A stretch of 64,000 bases of DNA from Marsupella aquatica (Eukaryota > Marchantiophyta). Shown one piece after another: positions 46,827 to 58,666 of the stretch. The notes beneath the pieces are model-generated. The model was not told the origin of the DNA, did no database searches, and was given only the letters and a program-made list of their open reading frames with translations. The position numbers were made by a program, and so were the translations under genes. The first letter of the stretch is position 1; each line of letters begins with the position of its first letter. The DNA lies in NCBI GenBank assembly GCA_973895155.1, contig OZ316897.1:19592001-19656000 (forward strand), given 5' to 3'.

Positions 46827-48960
46827 ATGCCAGAAACATAGCCTACCATAGCATTGCTGGGGGCTGTCCTGTTTGTGCGCTCCGATTATGTGCCCTGCCT
46901 ACGAGAGATCTCCGAGATTGTATCGTTGCGAGCAATCTGGAGTCGGTCTGAGGTTCATGCCTGCCAGCTTTGTTTATTCTCTGCAATGCTTATTAATATT
47001 TGTCAAGCAAATACAGAATTGCGAAACCAAAGAGAAGGTAGAATGTGGTTTCCGTACGTTTGCACAGAAGTCTGCTAGGCAATGGCGACCACATCTACAA
47101 AGTCACATCGCCTCTAACTATTCCAAGGAGTACGATACGTCATACGCCTCATGTATTGGTTTGAACATTATTTACGCCATTCGGGTACAATTACTGTAGT
47201 TATCCAAATCTGCTTACGATGTTATCTACTTCCCTGCTTGCAAACAGGAATCTGCAACAGCGACGGCAGATCTGGTGAAATACTTTGCCTCGGATGAAAT
47301 GGGGAGAGGCTGGATTGAATGAGATATTTGTCGATGAGAGCATTGACTCTGTTGCAATTGTGCTTTCTGCGACAATTCAGGTTTGAACGTCTAGTTTAAG
47401 TATTTTCTCTAAATTGCAGTTTCTAGGTGCAGAATTGAACTTGACCTTTTTCTTTCCTGAGTAATTGAACAATCAACGAAATGTGAACAGTGCATCTTAG
47501 ATTTCAGGGCGTGATAGCAGCCGCGCGCATACAAGATACAGTCATTGTGGATCGTGCATTAGATGCAGCTCATGACTTGGTGTCCTTTGGTGATGTCAGC
47601 TGGATATCGTACTCAGAGCCCTTGAGGCAGGAAAGCATGTGCTACAAGGTCGGTCACCCAAGTGATCATTTATGACATGATCGTTTTTTATCTTCAAAAA
47701 CTCGGATTTTTTTGGTTTAATATATATATGAAGGCTTTTGTGCCACATCTGGTCTTGTACAGACATGGCAGTGCCCAGGTTCACGGGGCCAGTGCAACTC
47801 AGTAGAAGAATAGGGAAATTGCGTATTTCTTCTTTTTGGTTACTAATAAATGTAAATGTCATGAGGGATCACGTTTATCGTCATAGTGTGAACTTAATTA
47901 CTTTCATTTCGAGAAAAAGTTGCTTATTTTTCTACAAGTTTGTGACTGTGATCCTCTACATCAACTGCTGGCGATGAAGAAAAACTTGTTGGAACGTGTA
48001 AGTGGTTTCAAAGGGTTATCTTTCTTTGAATCAGCATGCTACTATGTCGAGAAGAAAATCGTGCGTACATAGTGTTAGTGTAGATGTATTACTTCGCGTG
48101 TACATTTTGTCTTTAATTTCAAATAGTGCCATGCCTATTGAACGCGTGCTGTCTTACAGCTGTCCTTCAAGTGTTTTTGCAACCAATGAACCCCTGTCTT
48201 TGTCCGGAGGGAAGCCAATATGGGCAGTTGATGAAAATTACCGGTTCGAAACAGCCTTTAATGAGGTAATTAAACTCCTGTAAATGGAAGTAATGGTGAT
48301 TGTTACCTTTACTAATGAGTAGTGTATTTGGACTTCCTTTTGCCTTGCAACCTAACTTACCAACCTAACTTACCAACCTTGTGTAGTACTATTTCATATA
48401 GTGAGCGGATTGTGTCATAGGGACTACCCCTTGGCTGGGGTTGGCAATTTGATTGTACCTGGACCAAAGGTGGCAATGTCAGGGGCCGAGTCGTAGTTCC
48501 TTGGCTGGTATCAGAAACTATATTCTCTTATGTGCCTCTTGTTACGTCTCTTCACTGCAGGCGGCTAGTTGGGTGAAAGAGATCGGAGAGCTCACAGCTG
48601 TCCATGTGACAGCCTATTGCCCTATGAATGAATGAAGAAAACATGTATTTTGAAAATGCAACCACTTCTTGGCGAAAAGATTTCAAGGTTATTATAGTCG
48701 TGGAAACTTATTATTAAATAACTAAGTGATGATTATAGGAAAGGTATAACCTCATGATCCTCTCTGTGCCTAAAACTGCATGTGCTTATCAGGCCCTTCC
48801 AATCAGAGTTTATGGGAAGTTTCAATGAGATATTCTGATCCATGCATGTATCGACACAGGCTAGGGCGGTCTTCCACTGGATGGAGGAGTGCACTTTAAC
48901 TATTGTACGAGGATTGAATGCGTAGGCTCATTTGCTCATCATTTTGCTTGGCAACCAGGT
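46827..48960 (+). pseudogene. Gfo/Idh/MocA oxidoreductase, N-terminal and middle part (disrupted)
   Basis: Exons: 46827-46952, 47248-47380, 47600-47648, about 48127-48265, 48561-48687 and 48865-48956. Motifs in order: LLGAVLFVRSDYVPCLREIS (Rossmann start; the second Gly of GxG is Val), SLRAIWSRSE, KWGEAGLNEIF then SIDSVAIVL, LDIVLRALEAGKHVLQ, KPIWAVDENYRFETAF, KEIGELTAVHV, LPLDGGVHF. Lesions: TAG at codon 5 (46839), one extra base in exon 2 (133 nt; the frame resumes if a G near 47293 is removed), a 4-bp GAAT duplication at about 48629, and no exon found for the catalytic EKP motif. The family binds NAD(P) and oxidises sugars or polyols. Nothing after GGVHF matches the family, whereas the missing C-terminal half lies upstream at 42860. 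Confidence 0.7.
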
Positions 48961-50158
48961 CGCGAGATGTTGCTGCATCATTGTCATTCTGCACCACGTA
49001 CTGTTTGTACACAATATTATTCTGTCCCCACGCCGCCTTGTCAAAACTTAAGATCAGGCTGGAGCTCTCCCACCTTGATCCTCCGCTACTGTCGTTGCAG
49101 AGGAAGATTGTATGAAGTTTCCCGCTCCATCTCTTTTATTTCAAAGTGAGCCTAATCTGCAAACATATTCTGACCATCGTCGCTTTGTGACCAATCTTTG
49201 TAGGATCAAAATCGAATTCCAATGATCATCCTTGACTGTCACACGGCCCAAAATTCAGATTAAATTAATTTGCATCTCCTGGTGAATCAGTATCATTTCT
49301 AAAATCCTGCTCAAGCTGTACACTACAGTCGTAACTCTAACTGCACACTCCATAAGGGAAAACCCTGGCTAATTGCAAGGTGTCCTGTCCTTCCTTCTTC
49401 TTCCCTTGGAGTGCAAACAGACTAATAATATATCAAATGGCCAGGGAGGCTTCCTGCATTTCATAAATAGACCAGGGGAAAGAAAGCACTACTGCATATT
49501 ATTCAGAACCAAAATTTATTTTCAAGTGCACCTTATGAACGTTGGTCTACCACTGTAAATTGGGTCCTGGGCGTCCTGACATGATCTAGTGATAGTTTGA
49601 GTCAATTCAGAAAATGACTATTTGTTGTGGAGCCTATAACTGCAGTGTCGTAATGTTGGTCATTTTCACTTTTACTACTCATAACTCAAGTTTTATCATT
49701 AGGCAGACAAAGGGTGCCTAATTGTTGTTCTTCTTGACTTCCCCACCGAATTTCTGTGTGGACTGCACTAATATGAAATGCCTATTCAGGTTGTTTCTTG
49801 CCCGTCTTGGCTCCCTGACACTCACCTCATCATTCAGTCGTTAAACACGATTTGGACGACTTTGCCTAGGAATCAGGTTGTCCTTTGTGCTGGCTTTTTG
49901 CCACTCACCTAATTGGTTCTCGAGGCACATTGATGTTTGCCTGGGTTAACTTTGGGTAATCACATTATGGTGCTATCATGGTAGGTACTGGGTATCAGTG
50001 TAGTTTTAATTTTCTTTAAAATAATTTTCATCAGGATGGCTAAGAATATTTTTGATCTAATTTTTACTGATCAATATGTCTTACTCACAGGGAAAAACTG
50101 TCACATGCCCCTGTCGGAAATCAAATTTATCCTACCTTATGTGTGACTTTTACCTAGT

Positions 50159-50677
50159 TTGTTATTGGTGTTCTTAAGTCCTACTTACAAAAAAGACAAT
50201 AGTAGAGTATTTGTATTTTCCTTTGGTAATAAGTGGGTTTTTGCCTATTCTCTTGTGTTCAGACAGGAATTTGTATACTTACCTACAAACACTAAAACTG
50301 CTCATAAATCTTCAACCAGAGCATCAATTTGGGCTATAAAAATTGTGTCAATGAATTCTAAATGGGTAATGATGCATGAATCATTACCTAACAGTCTACA
50401 TAAACAATACACGTACCTTGTTCCACTTAAAAGTATTAAAAGTACCCAAAGATATCCTCAGGAATTACTACATAACATACTGGGAAACTTAATTCCAACG
50501 TGGGGTCCCACTTTAAATCAGAACTCGGAGAAGCTCCTATATTCAGAAGTGGGAATGTATGCAATTCTACCACTTTGCGCGTTCTCCTACTTATTTGTCA
50601 AAATGATAGGAGAAACTTCAACAAAATGGGAGTATGTCCCACATGGGAAGGTGATAGATCTGCCTTGTGACTCTTAG
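50159..50677 (+). CDS. 172-aa ORF, unknown (doubtful)
   Basis: AT-rich, with a Ser/Lys/Tyr-rich product. The C-terminal half has a hydrophobic segment (EVGMYAILPLCAFSYLFVKM) that could be a membrane helix. It stands alone in non-coding sequence with no splice partners or family motif. Its length is notable for such AT-rich sequence, but chance cannot be excluded. Confidence 0.2.
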   Translation: MLLVFLSPTYKKDNSRVFVFSFGNKWVFAYSLVFRQEFVYLPTNTKTAHKSSTRASIWAIKIVSMNSKWVMMHESLPNSLHKQYTYLVPLKSIKSTQRYPQELLHNILGNLIPTWGPTLNQNSEKLLYSEVGMYAILPLCAFSYLFVKMIGETSTKWEYVPHGKVIDLPCDS

Positions 50678-53556
50678 ATTTCCCTAGATTTCAGACTAGC
50701 TGTCAAAATGGGGTCTGTGGGTAGATGGTAAACTGGCAAATCTAAGAGAAAAAGCCTAAGAGACCCGTGAAGACTTTCACTGAGGTGGAATTTGACAACT
50801 TTTTGCCAGTATAGGAAACACTGCTGGCTATTACCATAGGGACAATACGGTTAGCTTAAACTAGAATTGATCACTGAAAACCTCAGTCCGTAACTAAGTA
50901 TTGAGAAAATTTTACAATGCATATTTAGTAAGATTCTAAACATTGTGATGTAAAACATTTATTTATCAGGATATACAATGGTTTTTTAAATTAGAAAATT
51001 CAAAGAAATTATTTGTTGCATTGTGCTAGAATTTGAGCCATTAAAATATTAACTTTTCCCGCAGAGCAAGCACAAACCTGACAGTACGTATGGTACCCGG
51101 TCTTCTTGGACTCCCATGAAGTTTTTGCATGACTAATAAGTGCTTAGCAGCCCACTTTGACACGGTCCTTCTGATTTATAATTTGGACTGCTTGCTATGG
51201 TCCACATAATTACGCGTGGCGACTGGAAACACTCTTTTCATTTAGTATTGTTACTCGCAATTATTAAGCCATTGTGCAGCCTACAGAAGAATTCGAACTG
51301 GAGACTAGCTGGAGTGAAATCTGGTACATTAACCAGTGACATCGAAGACACAGCCTAATGCCCTCACCTTTTGCTTCGATCATGGCCTAATGGGACTCTT
51401 GTAATGTTCTACAAAATCTAATTCCAGACTTGGTCAGTTACTTTATTTATAAGGGGCTAGGCCCGCTTGCAAAAACTTTCTCCAATCAAATTTTTTAAGG
51501 TGCCACTTTCTAGGAGAGGAACAACACCCAAGACATGCTTTCCCAATGCAGTGTGAAGGAGACACGTGTTGGTCTTCCCAGCCAGGTAGACCGGTAACTT
51601 AACAAATTTTAGTTTTGGGGGCCCACATTCTTTTGCCGCTCACCACGTGTAGACCACGTGACATTGGAACACATGTCCAGTTGCCTCCTCACTATTTTGC
51701 TTTTTAAAATGTTTTTTTGCCCAATTTCAAGTGATAAGAAGATTGTGTATTTGTGGTGCCTTTTCTTCCTCTTTTTGTCCTGAAATCCAGCTGGACCATA
51801 TAAACCATTACTATGTTCGATTAGAACTCTCCAACTGAATGTCCCCTTCTCCCTCGGGTGACATTTATGTATATGGTAAGAGACTTACCCTGGTGACTTA
51901 ACTGTTATATTCTTACATTATGAATATAATTGGTACTTGTCATGGGGAGGTGAAAGGGCGGCAAGAGAAAAAAGAAATGCTGGATCCCACATGCAAGATC
52001 CAGGTACTAAGTGCTTATCAGAGTCATGTCTAAGTGTAGGCTCCCAGGAAGACACCCAAGCCTACAGTTATCCACGTAAGCACTTCCCAATGAGTGCGGG
52101 GAGTTAAGTTATGCACTTCTGGTTATGTGAATAATTGCAGGAGTGCGACACATGCAGTTCGAGGACTTAGAGAAAAAGAAATGAGGGCTTGGCCACCTCC
52201 ACCCGGCCTAAGCCAGTCCTCCATGCTCAATATCTTGCCCTTAATTTCAATCACTCAGAGTTTGGGTGCAACCTGGAATTGCGATATATGCTGTGAACCT
52301 GCTGTAAGGTCCCCACACCCACACGTACACCTTGGACCTTGTACCCACCACCCTCATACAACTCCTTACAAAGTGGATAAGTGCATGTAACTTGTGTCTT
52401 TGCGAGCTCTAATCAATAAAAGCACTTTGTGTGCTCCCTGCAGTAACTGAGAATTTCACATACTTATTTGTGCATTTAGACATGGTGGACTCTATCGTCC
52501 TGGACAAGACATCTATTACAACAAGGGGGTCCTGCCCCTTTTCCCTTGTTGCAAATGAGGTTCACTAAAACATTTCCTTGTGTAAAGACACGCCAAGGTC
52601 TAACTTGGGATTGAGCTTGGTCAAAGCTTCTTGCATTAGTGATCTGAGCTTGTGAACCTAGAGTTGACGTACATTGAGCGCTCTAATAGCAGGACAAGCC
52701 TGGACGAGGGCTGGTCGCGCGGGCAGCTGAACCCACTATCATCTCATCATTGCAAGGTCTAGGAATGCTCGTCCAGAATCAAGATTGATGGTGTGAATTC
52801 ATGATGAAAGTTCCTGAGAACTCATTTACTGTTGCCCATTGGGTCCCGCCATTCAAGGTGGCCTATTATCGTGGGCTGCCCAGCGCGCATAGAAGGTGTA
52901 CGTGTTTACATTTCCATACGCTACAGCCCGCATAGAAGGGTCTTCACGTTTCCATACGCTACCTATTGTGTGCAGATCCACACCAGTGCAAAGTTTGCTT
53001 GACATTGGTTGTCCGAATAAGCATAATCTAGTAGAATTAGTCTTCATTGGAGCAGGTGAGATAGCTTAATAAATCTACCAGTTCTTTTGCACAAACCCCC
53101 ATCCAAAACGCACTTTGCACACAAAGATTTGATAGTTGGAAAATCTCTAGGTCACTTTGATATCACATGTATGGAAACAGGCAGGTGGACAATATCTAAG
53201 AGCCGGGCCCAAAGGATTGTAATACATGATTTTTCCAGGAACCACCACCTGCATTTGTGTGAGATTTCTATTAGCAAAGAGTGAGGCATTTTCGGCCTGG
53301 CAGATATTGTAGCTTGCCTTGTAGGGCCATTGCAGAATAGCTTATTGGTGTGAGAACTCTGTTACCATAGAGTGAGAAATTTGCCACCTGGCAGATATTG
53401 TAGCCTGCCTCGAGTGCATTGCAGAATAATTTTTGACAATTTGCCATTTTTCGTTTGGGAATTAATCTAGGCCAATTTCTATTTATTTATAATAATAGGG
53501 GGGACCGCTCTGGAGGAAAGTATGCAGCATGCTTAGATGTCCTTTCCTTTATTTCT

Positions 53557-53578
53557 CCCCCCGCCCCCCCCCCCCCCC
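53557..53578. repeat. C homopolymer run
   Basis: Twenty-one C with a single G interruption. It is the complement of the G runs at 12346 and 18736 and a likely place for assembly length error. Confidence 0.9.
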
Positions 53579-54975
53579 GCTTAGTTTACTGAAATCTCTA
53601 ATGGAGCCTCGAAGCATGCTTGAAGGTCCTCACCTTTCTTTTTCTCTATTGAACTCACGAAGTAAATTAACAAAAAGTATGCAGCACGCTTGAATGGCGC
53701 CTTTGTATACTAGCGCTAGTCATATTATATAGTATCACAAAGGAATGAAATTGAAGCTATGAAGTAAACAAAACTTAAGCAGTAAAGCGAACGCAAGATG
53801 CCAGAAAAGACGACACCAGTCCACTCTTTGAGGCTAATCACAATATAATACCACGAGGGATTGAGATTGAAGCCACGAAGTAAGCTAGCAAAAAAGTAAC
53901 ACGTAGTAAAAGCAAACGTAACATTCCAGAAGAGACACCAGTCCAATTTCTTTGGAAGATAACGTATGGAGTAACGTCAAAATGGGAAGGTGAACAGAAA
54001 CCTTCCAAACTCTGTTGTTGCAGTGGGTCTAGCTGGTCTGCAAGCCATCAACTCACTCAAGATTCGGAAGAAGTGTCGATCAAACATGGAGAGGACTCTC
54101 TGGCTCGAAATTCGAGTTTCCAAGAGTCTTCCTAAAAGACTTATCCACATTACAATGTCAATCATTTCTCCACCCTTCATCATGTGGGTTTGATTTGCAC
54201 AGCATTGCCCATTTTCATGAATACTGCCATCTCAGAGAAGATTTTCCTTGGAACATACATTTAGATTGGACAAAAGCTACTGTAGATGAGGCTTCGTTAT
54301 AACAGACAAACCGCATCAGTGTTAAAGAAGCAATGGTGTCTAAAAGTTTATCGTTGGATAACTGAGCAAGTAGAGGGCCCGCTGTGATTTGAGCTGGGGT
54401 CGATCATTGGGCAAAATGAGCTCCACACTTGGGTGGCTTTGAGCCCATGGTACAGGGGTGTCTGGTGGAAATTACTTCCCTGTAATTGCAGCATGGACAC
54501 AAAATAGACCCTGTTGTATGCTAGATTATGTGAGGCCTCATCCTTTCATTACACACAGGAGATAATATTTACAGTGTTAAAAAGCAAGGAGGCATGTGAT
54601 TTACATGGATTTCATCTTCAGATAGCCATTTCAAGATTCTCATGTGTCACTCAAAAGATCGAATTGTTCTTGTTTTCAGAGTGGCAAACAAAATAAATCA
54701 AGCTGGCGCATCCTTTCCGGTGATTTCATGTATCCTTTCGGAACTTCGGCGGTTCTTCCAGTCTAAAATTGTCAAGAAGACTAACGCCTAGCTTCTCAGG
54801 TTCAAGTTACAGGCGCAAGACAATTTTAAGCATAAGCAACCTGGTATGAAGACTTCCGCGCAATGCGTGTACAAATTTTCTTTCAGAAGACGCAAAAGAA
54901 GGTTTAGTGTCCTGTTTGAGCAAGGACTAGCTTTTCTAACTGTACTGGAAGACTCTTTACTGCAAATTATGTGTT

Positions 54976-56060
54976 CTAAGGTGGCTTCCCGTCGGCTTGG
55001 AAGAACTTTCCAACAGACTGCTGGCCAGTTACAGAGGTTGACTGTCGAGGTCGTTTCACAGGATTACTAGAAATCTGCCGTCTACCTTGCTTTTCAGAAG
55101 TCGGAGCATGGGCGGCAAGAGCGCTGAATGTCCTTCAAATCTACCTTTCCAAGGCCTGTGGCCTCTAGATTGCTACTGTCAAAATTATCTTCTGGTTCTG
55201 AAGGCGTAAGTTTAGTAGGTTTACTATAACCATCAGACCCTGTGGATGCTCCTTCTTGGTTGCTGGTTCTCACATTGTTCCGTATGATGTCTTCATTCAC
55301 AGCTAAGCGTCTTTTGCCTCGAGTGGGACGAGAAAATTCATCCAAATATATCTTCTTTGGAGCCTTCTGAACTCATGCCATCATTCCCTTCTTTAGATTT
55401 ATCATTGCTGGTCTGCCATATCCTTTGATTGAGGAGCAAAATCAAGTTGTACATCATTATCGCCCGTAGAGCACATGATGCAGGAATTTCATGATTCCTT
55501 TCTGTTTGCCTTTAGGTTTGTCTGAAGTTGTTTCTCTGGAGTTAAATTTCTGTTTCTTTGGTGACAATGTCGTTTCTGATGTCCCTGCTCCAGTATTTGA
55601 GAAGAAGCTTTCAATAGATTTCGTCCCCTGGAATTCAATCATAGCAACAAATGTTAGTGATGTACACAAAAGAACAGCGACTCAAAACCAAACCAGCCGT
55701 ACAGTACAACTAACTCGATCTCACAGGTGAGCATTCCTAATATTGGCAAGCTGAGCATAAATGTAGAAATACAGAAAGGTACAAATGTGTGGCAACTTCT
55801 GGAAAAAATCTTGCTTGTAAACAATACCTGTGCACCGAGGTCCTGAAAACCACTTGAAGCAAGTGCTAATCTAATGCACGGGAAAGTTCCCTCCAGTCGC
55901 TTGAACATATTATAAGCCGCATCTTCCAAAACTCTCGCTAGAGCTTTTGACTTTTCCGCTACCACCACGCCAAGAACTTCTGTATGATCTTCAGCAAGAT
56001 CTTCAGCTACAGCCATATCAAAGTACTCACTGCGTTGGTCTTCGGCAAAATAGGATCATC
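54976..56060 (-). pseudogene. DNA polymerase eta-like C-terminal fragment (frameshifted)
   Basis: On minus, exon about 56060-55830 reads VVVAEKSKALARVLEDAAY, LEGTFPCIRLALASSGFQDL and ends GAQ/GT. The next exon starts after TTCCAG with GTKSIESFFS (phase 0). Further coding pieces follow in changing frames: KGIMKFL, LDEFSRPTRGKRRLAVNE, LGKVDLKDIQ and, after another shift, KRPRQSTSVTGQQSVGKFFQ with a TAG stop at 54976. Cys/Pro-x-RLALxASGF followed by GTKSIxSFF is the signature at the end of the catalytic core of Y-family polymerase eta (translesion synthesis), and QQSVGKFF is a PCNA-binding PIP box at the usual C-terminal place. At least three frameshifts and the absence of catalytic exons make it a relic. 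The Copia LTR begins about 190 bp upstream of it. Confidence 0.7.
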
Positions 56061-56249
56061 TTCTACTGGTATGTTGCTGCTCATCTTCAAGTGGTGGTTC
56101 CTTCAAGTGCCCCATCACCTCACCTGTCTGGTGAGAGGAAAATGAACTTAAAGAGAGTAAATTCAAGACAACATGAGGCACGCATGGACCATGATTGCTA
56201 TGATCTTTTGCGTGCTTGGACCCACCAGAGCGATAATAAAGCCGTAGGA

Positions 56250-56574
56250 TGTTAGGATTTACTCTTAGGTCTAGAGTTACCACTGTACCGTAGTTAAGGC
56301 TAACCTTAGTCACAGACTTGGTTAGGTTATAACCAAGCGGTGTTTGCTTGGAAAGTGAGAACTCAGGCTCATTGTTACGGAGCTAGTTGAGAGATACAGA
56401 GAGCTTGCGCTGTGGATGCTTGGTATGGCTGGTCGGCCTAGAGTGCAGTAAAGCTTGTGTGTGTTCCTGTGGACGTAGCCTCATGTGGAGGTGAACCACG
56501 TATCTCTCTGTGTCAACTCTTGTGCGTTGGATGGTTCATGGGCTTGCCGTTGTGATTGTCGTCTATGCTCAACA
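56250..56574 (+). repeat. Copia 5' LTR (325 bp)
   Basis: It begins TGTTAGG and ends CTCAACA, giving TG...CA termini with a TGTT/AACA inverted pair. Two bases after its end comes the primer-binding site. A second LTR for comparison is not in the window, so the left boundary is judged from the terminal motif only. Confidence 0.75.
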
Positions 56575-56576
56575 AT

Positions 56577-56588
56577 TGGTATCAGAGC
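56577..56588 (+). other. Primer-binding site for initiator Met-tRNA
   Basis: TGGTATCAGAGC, complementary to the 3' end of plant initiator tRNA-Met, is the standard Copia/Gypsy minus-strand primer site. It lies 2 bp after the LTR. Confidence 0.9.
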
Positions 56589-57684
56589 ATGCCTGGGAGG
56601 TGATGAGGTTTTTTCGTGATGGTTTTCCAGCATTCATTATCGATGTTGCATTCGGAGTTTCGTCCCATGAAACTCGAATGTGTGTCGCTGAGCGGATAGA
56701 TTAGTGAGAGGGCTTTCTATCGGTGTATAGAACTCACTGGTTAGTATCCATTGTGTGGAGGAATCGGAATTTGCATCATTCAGGATTTATTCGTGTTCGA
56801 CGGTGTTTCGGGGGAGAGACCATTTGAAGTTCGTGTTTTTCAACGGTGTGAGCTGTGTTATGCGACAGGCATTGCATGTTATAGCTCAAGTTGGAAGTTG
56901 ATGCAAGCTGATCTCGGTAACTGAGTTGTTGTTGAGTGGTTACCGAGTGCGTCGTGACGTGTGAAGGAGGCGTTCAGATTTTTTCACAGGCTATGGAGCT
57001 TGTTCCCATCTGAACCGGGTTTCTCATCGTCACGTCTGACTCGGAGAAAGAAACGTGAAGTGCTATGGCTCAAAGGAGAGATAACGGCAAAATGGTCGTT
57101 TTGAGTCCAGGATTGGCACATGACACGGAGTGAGCGTGACACGGCGAAAGGTTTTTTCCCTGCTAGGTTTGCAGACTATGCCGACGCAATTTGGAAACTT
57201 TTCATGTCAACGATGTTCACTTTGCTTGTTTGCCCATACTTGTGCGTCAAACCCCGGCCCTATACGGCCGTATTTTTTGTTAAAGGGGGCCTGTAAAACC
57301 CCCCTTAAGGCCCGGTTTTTTATTTATTTCCTCCCTTCTCCTTATTGGTTGTGCCGAGTGTCGGGACCTTCCACCCCCGACTTTAACTGGCTGGACAGAA
57401 GGAATGGCCCTCTGTGAGACCTGTCCGAATGTGCGGGAATATTCCCAAAAAACATAGAGCTATTTTTTGGCCATCTGACAAAGATTCCGCGCACAAAATG
57501 GTAACTTTTTTGGTTCTTTTTCGGCGAGGTCGTAGCCATTGAAGTTAGCAACGCGGCGCACCAATGAAATTGCGATTCCAACGACGGGTTGTACTTGGCA
57601 TTTTGATTATTCCTTGCGGTGGTCAAAATGGGGGAGTTTCCCAAGGTTTTACCCACCCGACCAAAATTTGTATAACTTTTTCAT

Positions 57685-57722
57685 CGAATTTTGATTTTGA
57701 TTTTGATTTTGATTTTGATTTT
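57685..57722. repeat. (GATTTT)n microsatellite in the Copia leader
   Basis: About six GATTTT units lie between the PBS and the gag start. A palindromic GGCC-rich stretch and a hairpin (GGGGGCC...CCCCCCTTAAGG) lie slightly upstream at 57262-57315. Confidence 0.85.
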
Positions 57723-57813
57723 TAGTGTTGGACTCCTAGCTTTGTGGGCTATGCGGCGGTGTTTAGTTTTGATTTTTTTGAGAAGAAATGAAATTTTTCC
57801 GTGATTTGCTCAT

Positions 57814-58666
57814 ATGTGTGATTCAGAGGAGATTTTTAAAGACGTGGAACTTGAAGCACGAGGATGACCACCGCAGTTTGAGGTGGAGAGAGAGGAGCAA
57901 GAGGAAGAGCATGTGACACCAGTACCATCACCGGTGCAACATGTGGTGGAGGAAGCAGTTCTACTATCGGAGCTCACGGTAGTGCCAAAGAAGAAGATGG
58001 GTACGTTCAAGCTTGGGGGACCCAAGTATGAAGTGACAAAGTATGATGGGCGCTTTGACTACTTGCTATGGGAGAAGCAGGTGAAGGGAGTGCTCTATGC
58101 TTCAGGAATGGGCCAATTGTTGAGCCCTCGTGAAGACGATGTTGATGAGAAACAATAGGATCGCATGTAGGAGCAGGGAGTGTGGTGTGTTACACTCTAT
58201 CTCATGCCTCCCATCATCAAGCAGTTGGGTGCACATAAGGACTGCATATCCTTGTTTGCGAAATTGTATCTGAGCAAGTATCACCACAAGGAGTTGTCAA
58301 ACCGGCTCTACACGTCTTACAAACTGATGAGTTTTAGGATGAAAGAATCCGGTATGAAGTTGTAGGACCATGTGGATGCTTTCAACGACATGGTCGTTGA
58401 CTTGGAAAACCTTGGGGAGACTTTGAATGATGAGACGAAGGCTCTGCAGCTTCTCAGTTCATTGCCTCCATCTTACCAGCCCCAATCATGGGTATTGTTG
58501 CATCGTGATAGGGATACCATTTCATACAATGACATGGTAAGTTCTCTGCTTAGTGATGATCTTCAGCAAAAGATGCACATCACGTCACAACCTTCATCAT
58601 CTGGTGCTATCCTCAATGTTAACCTTGGAAGGAGTATGCACCGACCAACTGGGGACCGTAGAACCC
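57814..58666 (+). pseudogene. Copia gag (UBN2-type), four premature stops
   Basis: A single frame runs from ATG 57814 but is cut by TGA at 57865, TAG at 58156, TAG at 58168 and TAG at 58363. Recognisable parts are YEVTKYDGRFDYLLWEKQ, LSKYHHKELSNRLYTSYKL and LGETLNDETKALQLLSSLP, typical of the plant Copia gag core (UBN2). Each stop is one transition from a sense codon (CGA, TGG, CAG, CAG). Gag packages the element RNA into particles. The frame is interrupted at 58667 by an inserted transposon and resumes at 59966. Confidence 0.8.

Larger units (their letters stand above)
48961..54975. other. Long intergenic stretch, largely featureless
   Basis: There is one longer open frame at 50159-50677 (listed separately). 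Small tandem repeats occur at 53298/53390 (92 bp, GGCAGATATTGTAG) and about 53751/53868 (117 bp, GAAGC.A.GAAGTAA), and a C-run at 53557-53578. No gene family was recognised on either strand. Confidence 0.4.

Noticed and set aside
51270-51310. tRNA-like T-loop (TTCGAA) on the minus strand
   Set aside because: Flanking bases do not form a T-stem or acceptor stem.
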